In this document: piece by piece, positions 59,006-64,000 of the stretch | How the letters are laid out: each line of letters opens with the position of its first letter | Position numbering within the stretch: position 1 is the stretch's first letter | Assembly: GCA_026120035.1 (NCBI GenBank) | Contig: JALRME010000003.1 | Location: 744,001 to 808,000 of the forward strand | DNA length: 64,000 bases | Direction: 5' to 3' | DNA from: Coleophoma eucalyptorum | Taxonomy: Eukaryota > Ascomycota > Leotiomycetes > Helotiales > Dermateaceae | Made by a program: the position numbers and the translations under genes | Notes under the pieces: generated by a model | Seen by the model: only the letters and a program-made list of their open reading frames with translations | What the model was told of the DNA's origin: nothing | Database searches by the model: none

Positions 59006-61099
59006 AGCGACGAAAGACGGCCAAAACAAGTAGAAAGGAAAGAAGAAAGACGAATACGAAAGGGGCTCGCGACCCTAACCGCTCGTGTCCGTCATTGAAA
59101 ACGAAGGGATGTTGAAAAAGGTCTCGACATTGCGAGGGGGGTCATGACTTCTTTACAGCTTTGTGCAGGCCTAAAAGATTGACGTCTTCCCCGTTAGAGC
59201 ACGCTGCCGGCGACAAGATGGAACTCGATGGAGAGATCCATGCGAGGACAAGTGTGACACTTCGCCATCACCCACAAGAAAGACTGATAATTTTCAAACT
59301 GACAATCAGACATAGGAACGCGAACAATAGTGTCTTTTTCTTCCCTAAATTCTATGAATTCCGGTCATTCAAGCCAGCCTGATCAAATATTTGTTTCGTG
59401 GAGATCGTGGAGGCCGATCCATTGACAAACATCATGAACTTCTAGGGAGAAACATAATTGCAAGGAATGGACAGATGGTTGCCAGCGAATGAAATCTCTC
59501 GACTTGTTCTGACGATGGAATCGAAAGGTATTGCATAGTATTCTCAGGGCAGATGAAACTTCATAGTCAGAAAGGAAACAAAACCCACAGACAGGTCCAG
59601 GGGAAAAGTATACCTGTGATGATGTATCAAAAGTCAGACACAGCGCGTGCTAGAGCTTACACCTCAAGCTTCTACGACAAATAAAAATCAATAGCACCTA
59701 CGTACAAGTTTGTTTATATTCATCCTTGATGATCGTCTTCGAAGGATACTAGAAAGAAGTACAAGGCAGGATGGAGTAACATTCAGTATTTCGGAACATC
59801 AATTTCCCGGCGGTATTCCAAGCCTTTCTGGGCAAGGTCTCCTACCAAGTGTTACCCTCGCCGACCATACTCGCTATCTTCCCACCATCAAACACCCAAC
59901 AGGTCCCAGACCATCGTTTAAACTTAAAGGCGAGAATATGCGAGATTCTGGCAAGTGAAGTAGAACTATCTGAAAATGATGTCAAGATGACATTTCCACT
60001 CCTTGAAACTAAAGTCATCACGGGTGCTCCAGCTAAGCTTGAACGTATTTAAAGTGATAGCTAGTTCTTTCTGCCTCAATATACCTGACTAGCACACTTG
60101 CCTGCTACCAGTAATGTATTCTCAGACGACAAGTAAGTTATGCATGCAAAGATCCATTGTTGCTTATCCTTCTTTACTCAAGCTACAGCATCGTTCTCAG
60201 GAGCTAAGCCGCACATCTGGTCATGCATCGTTCCTCACGATGCCACCATTGATCGTTTATTTTGCGAGGTATTCTGTTACACACCTACACCTGAAGTATC
60301 TTGTGACATAGCACCCACGGTGCTGACGATTTGTATAGATCATCATTTACCGAAAGTTTATTGCTATCATTTGGGTGACAGATTTGTCTGGCATATACAC
60401 CCCACCTATTTTGCATAGCCGTGCGCTGTACTGTACTCAAGTATACTGTATTACCGACCATTAGGTACCTCGGCGTGATGACGCCAAGGTACATGCATAG
60501 CTTGATTGATGCTTTGAGCGGATATTGATTTCTCCTCTATTGGCCCCCAAGGGAAAAAACCTTTACAATCGGTGGAAACACTTCGAGAACCATTGCCTTT
60601 CCGCAATACCTTTCTCGTGGGTTAGACTGTTTCAATACTCTTGTATGATCTAGCCGGTCTGTGTGCTAGCTAGTGGCAGAGTGGCTTTTCGGTAAGTGGA
60701 TTTGCGCTCGAGCTTTGTATGAGGACAGAAGCTAGTTGTGAATTAGATGCCAATCCAAAAGAGATATAGAGCCATATATCTTGGACCACTGCTTTGAGGC
60801 CTCACTAAGGCAGGGGCCAAAAATTTAATCATAGCGCACGTTAGCAATGGCATGTAACTCAAAGATGGAGAATTAAACTCGTGATACCAATCACAATTTT
60901 CAGTCGTACGCTCGGCTTTGTCCTTTGTCCTTTGCACTTTGCTTATAACTTAATCGGTTACAGTAATCCTCTAGATAGATTTGGACTTTTAAATGGGACA
61001 AGCACATCACAGAACCTTCAATTGCGCAGACCCGGAAATTCGTAGTGAGCTATAAGATATCTAGCCAAGTACTACAACTATCCTATCATGTTCCAATAT
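59006..61099. other. 2.1-kb spacer with doubtful small ORFs
   Basis: Lies upstream of the repeat/b561 gene and downstream of COG6. Short plus-strand frames at 59849-60052 and 60140-60418 have protein-like pieces (RICEILASEVELSENDVKM; eight cysteines in 92 codons) but no complete gene model emerges. They could be decayed or intron-split. Otherwise no feature is seen. Confidence 0.35.
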
Positions 61100-63262
61100 T
61101 TACGACAATAGAACCCTGATTTCCCCGCTTGTTCTTGGGAACAAAGCCCTAAGTGGTTGAGTCGATCCTGCTGGATTCTCATTATGCTCTATTAATTCGT
61201 CGGCTGCAAGAAGCTTCTCTTCAACCTGTTCAAAGTCACCGCAGAACTTCTCTGCTGCCTCCTCTGTAATTTCTCTGACCAGCTTGGAACTCTGAAGGAG
61301 TTTCAAATTCTCCATCGCGTCCATAAGTGCTGATGGAAGGAAGTCATCTAGGGTTTGACTGGCTTGTGTCAAGACTTCCGGCTTACAGGCTTCAAGTGTG
61401 GAGATAGTGGCGATGTCCTCTGAGCTATTTGTTAAGGGAGCCAGTGCCGCTAGGAGAGGCTGGAGCCCTGACTTGCTGCGAAAGTAGGAGTATTGGTGCT
61501 CAGTAAGGACTTTAGAATATTCTGCCACAAGGCTCTGAAGGTTCGCAACTCGCTGGGTGGTGAACTTATAAGGCGCTAGAGATGACATGGCTGCGAGGAG
61601 ACAGTTGATATAGAATATGGCGTTCTCGGGAGGTTCCATAGCTTCCACCATGCCTTGAGCCGCTTTCATAAAAGGGTCGAAGGACTCCACTAAAGTGGAT
61701 TCAAAATCAGCCTCGCGGCTCTCTGCAGCGGTGAATGATGTTTCGTAGGTCCTCATGATTGCAGCCAGCTGCTTTAGTCCTTCTTGCAAGAAATCCGGAG
61801 GCCCCAAGTCAATTGGAGCTGTTTGGGCATCCGCTTGCAAAGATGCTACATGGTCCCGCATGAGCGCGCGGAACTGCCTCAAAGCAGACTCTTCCAGAGT
61901 AATTAGTGAATCAAGAAGAACAGAGTCGTCTCCAAGGAGCTTGGAGAACGTAAGACGATAGAAATTCAACAAATTCGCAATCTTATACGCCATTATTGTC
62001 TCTTCGTGGCTTTGGATAACCTGGCCAATGCGCTGTCGAAGCACTCTGGCAACGCCAGCCACATCCCGATCAGTGAGTTCATTCAGCGCTTTCAGACCAT
62101 CGAAGCTGCTCGAGCTATCTTGCTCATCTGTAATAAGGTTCCACGGCTCATTCTCCCGACCTGCCTGAATACCTTTGGCAAGCTCATCACCATCCGATAT
62201 GAATAAAGCCTCTAATGCTTCTCTTTCACTGACAGTTGCAGAATGAATCCAAGCTAACATATCTCCCACATAACGTAGTGGATCATGTGCGACAAGTTCT
62301 ATTGGTTTGACCGAGCTGTCCTCGTCTCCATTTGCTGATGTGCCCGTTAAAGCTGTATAAAAAGAGTCGGATAGGACCTGCTCGCGGGCTTCAGCGAAGA
62401 AATCTAGACAGCTTTGGAAGAGAGACGGTCGATCAGCAAGAACTCTGAGAGCTCTGCGTATTGACGAGCTTATTTGTGGATTTTCTAGGTTAAGTGCCTT
62501 GAACTCGCGTTGTATCCATCGATACAGTTTTTGAAAGGCGCTATTGACGTTCTTGGAAGTCTGCTCCACTATTTCAAGACCAAGCCTCTGATTTTCTGTC
62601 CCAAGAAGTATCTCGCAATCATCCTGAATCTTCTTGGCTCTCGTCAGAACAGTAAAAAAGCGATCATTTACTGGTTCTGCCGTGGACGTAAGAATCGAAA
62701 CGTCCTCTTCTGACAAAATGAAATGAGCTTTGAAAGCATTCAGCAATTGCTCTTTGGTTTCCACATGTTCTTTCTGCTTTAAGAGTTCAGATGCTTCTTC
62801 AAGTACGGGGGCTGTTTCTTGGTGGGCAGCAGAGATATGGCGTTTCATTTCCTCACATCCTTGATTCAAGGCTGCAATAGTAGCACCGATACGTTTTAGT
62901 TGCTACAATTCAGTAGTGATAAGCATCTCTCTCACAAAAGTACACTTATAAAATGAAGTCTCACTTACGTCTGCCACGTGACCAAATTCTCGAATGATTT
63001 CTCCATTGCTATCAATGACTTCCTTCTGGACGTCAAGCCTTAGCTGGCGGCGAGTCTCTGTGCTGTTCTGTATGCCGCGCTTGTCCAAAAGACCTAGAGC
63101 ATCTCTTATATCTGAGTCTGCGTAAGAAGCCGAGAGCACACTACTCAATTTGGTGGAAAGCTGATTGCTTCGTATCGCCAAAGAATTATTTGGTGATGAT
63201 GGTGAGTCCAACCCATCAGCTATCGATGGACGCTTCAACCCAGCGAAATAATCAGTAGCCAT
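61100..63262 (-). CDS. COG6: Conserved oligomeric Golgi complex subunit 6
   Basis: Exons 62969-63262 and 61100-62902 give 698 residues. COG6 is part of lobe B of the COG tether, which directs retrograde vesicles within the Golgi. Family landmarks: [57 protein letters not shown] as a coiled-coil region read in pieces across the intron, [27 protein letters not shown], and the C-terminal helical bundle ending with [12 protein letters not shown]. The reading frame has an earlier ATG at 63349; I prefer 63262 ([10 protein letters not shown]) because the 29 extra residues look unlike the family. The gene is divergent from ATG9, with about 400 bp between starts. Confidence 0.93.
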
Positions 63263-63659
63263 GTTTAGATAGCTCCAAGAATCGTAAATACTGCACAAGA
63301 AAACCAGCTCGTGATCTGGCCAAATCGATGTCAACACTCCTCGGCGCATCTCCTAATCAGGGAAGTGGCGGTGTGTTCTGCCGGAACAAAGCTGACCGCT
63401 TTCATAGGTACCGCGTGCTCTCTATGATCGAAGGCATCCCCCCAGGTGACTCCCAGTTCTGAATATCATGGCATCGAGAACATGCCGGTGACTTGATCTT
63501 CTGACGCTGATAATCTAAGTCGTTTCTGCCAGATGCTCATTCAACTTCCAGCAACCAGCATCGTTTTTGGCGATAGCTTGTTGACGCAATATACTCTACG
63601 AGCGAACAACCTCTCTATACAACTTCACGGATAAGGAGCTGGCGAAGAGCTCCTTCACA
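63263..63659. promoter_or_regulatory. Divergent COG6-ATG9 promoter
   Basis: A 397-bp region between the two chosen starts. No TATA box or repeat is obvious. Confidence 0.5.
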
Positions 63660-64000
63660 ATGATGACCTCCAACCTAATTTCACGTTTGATCCCTACGAA
63701 CCCTAACACTCGATCAATCTACGAGGATCTTCGTGCTCATGAGGACGCTTCCGATTCAGACATAGAAGAGAGGGCAGGGATGGCATTAGATGAGGAGAAT
63801 CTACGCTTTCAAGGCGCAGATCTAGATGCTGCGGACATTTTCAATGGGGAGGATAGTCGGCTTACAACTGCTAGTACCGATTTCCTGACAGGGAAGCACG
63901 CTACACAAAATACTGGAAAGTCGAGAGCGAACAAGGCCACTTCAAAATGGTTGCCACAGTCTCCAAGGCTTCTTGAAGAGGATGGAGACGACGATGTTCC
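63660..64000 (+). CDS. ATG9: Autophagy protein Atg9, 5' end only
   Basis: The gene runs off the window; 113 codons are visible. Atg9 is the multi-spanning lipid scramblase whose vesicles seed the autophagosome. Only the cytosolic N-terminal tail is seen. It matches fungal Atg9 in pattern: MMTSNLISRLIP at the start, then SIYEDLRAHEDASDSDIEERAG, MALDEENLRF read as separate blocks, acidic stretches, and WLPQSPRLLEEDGDDDVP near the end. Two consecutive ATGs (63660 and 63663) make the exact start ambiguous by one codon. The membrane domain is beyond the window, so the identification rests on the tail alone. Confidence 0.82.
   Translation, partial: MMTSNLISRLIPTNPNTRSIYEDLRAHEDASDSDIEERAGMALDEENLRFQGADLDAADIFNGEDSRLTTASTDFLTGKHATQNTGKSRANKATSKWLPQSPRLLEEDGDDDV

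Overview
The window reads as nuclear DNA of a filamentous ascomycete (Pezizomycotina). Almost every gene has short introns (about 45-250 nt) with GTAnGT-type donors and CTAAC/CTGAC-type branch sites close to the acceptor. Gene content is typically fungal: a white-collar-1 photoreceptor with LOV and GATA domains, SDS23, a Ymc1-type mitochondrial carrier, small secreted proteins and a Ser/Thr-rich, probably GPI-anchored wall protein. A leotiomycete is my best guess, but that placement is inference from protein character and was not searched.

Layout, left to right. 30-4785: U2B'' snRNP protein (-), ARPC1 of the Arp2/3 complex (+), and the Yra1/ALY mRNA export factor (+, seven introns). 5773-10152: a repeat-rich wall protein (+) facing SDS23, a CBS-domain phosphatase regulator (-). 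11127-19091: importin beta-3/Kap121 (+) and white collar-1 (+). 19608-25345: a cytochrome P450 (-), an S9 serine peptidase (-) and a two-exon 63-residue secreted peptide (-). 26783-29004: an AMMECR1-domain protein (+) facing a Ras-like GTPase (-). A 3.8-kb stretch without a recognisable gene follows. 32798-36186: a D-2-hydroxyacid dehydrogenase (+) and a mitochondrial carrier (+). 36512-42752: RINT1/Tip20 (-) divergent from DNA ligase I (+). 42886-50693: DNA polymerase epsilon catalytic subunit (-), tail to tail with the ligase and divergent from COX20 (+). 50923-54943: an unknown basic SP/TP-rich protein (-), aldose 1-epimerase (+) and a four-cysteine secreted protein (+). 55786-59005: a 988-residue membrane protein with Gly-rich repeats and a degenerate cytochrome-b561-like C-terminus (-). 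61100-64000: COG6 (-) divergent from the 5' end of ATG9 (+).

Most genes are housekeeping and do not form one pathway or a biosynthetic cluster. Local themes are DNA replication (ligase I beside Pol epsilon), Golgi/ER and autophagy membrane traffic (RINT1/Tip20, COG6, ATG9), and RNA processing (U2B'', Yra1). Points most worth following: the unusual repeat/b561 membrane protein; a 54-nt stop-free 3n intron inside the U2B'' RRM; loss of the conserved projecting insert in ARPC1; a GC-AG intron in POL2 that restores a family-like N-terminus; a cluster of four ACGCGA sites between POL2 and COX20; and nested upstream ORFs directly before the wc-1 start codon. No CRISPR array, rRNA, tRNA or intact transposon was recognised. 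All exon boundaries come from reading splice signals and family fit; no transcript data or searches were available.
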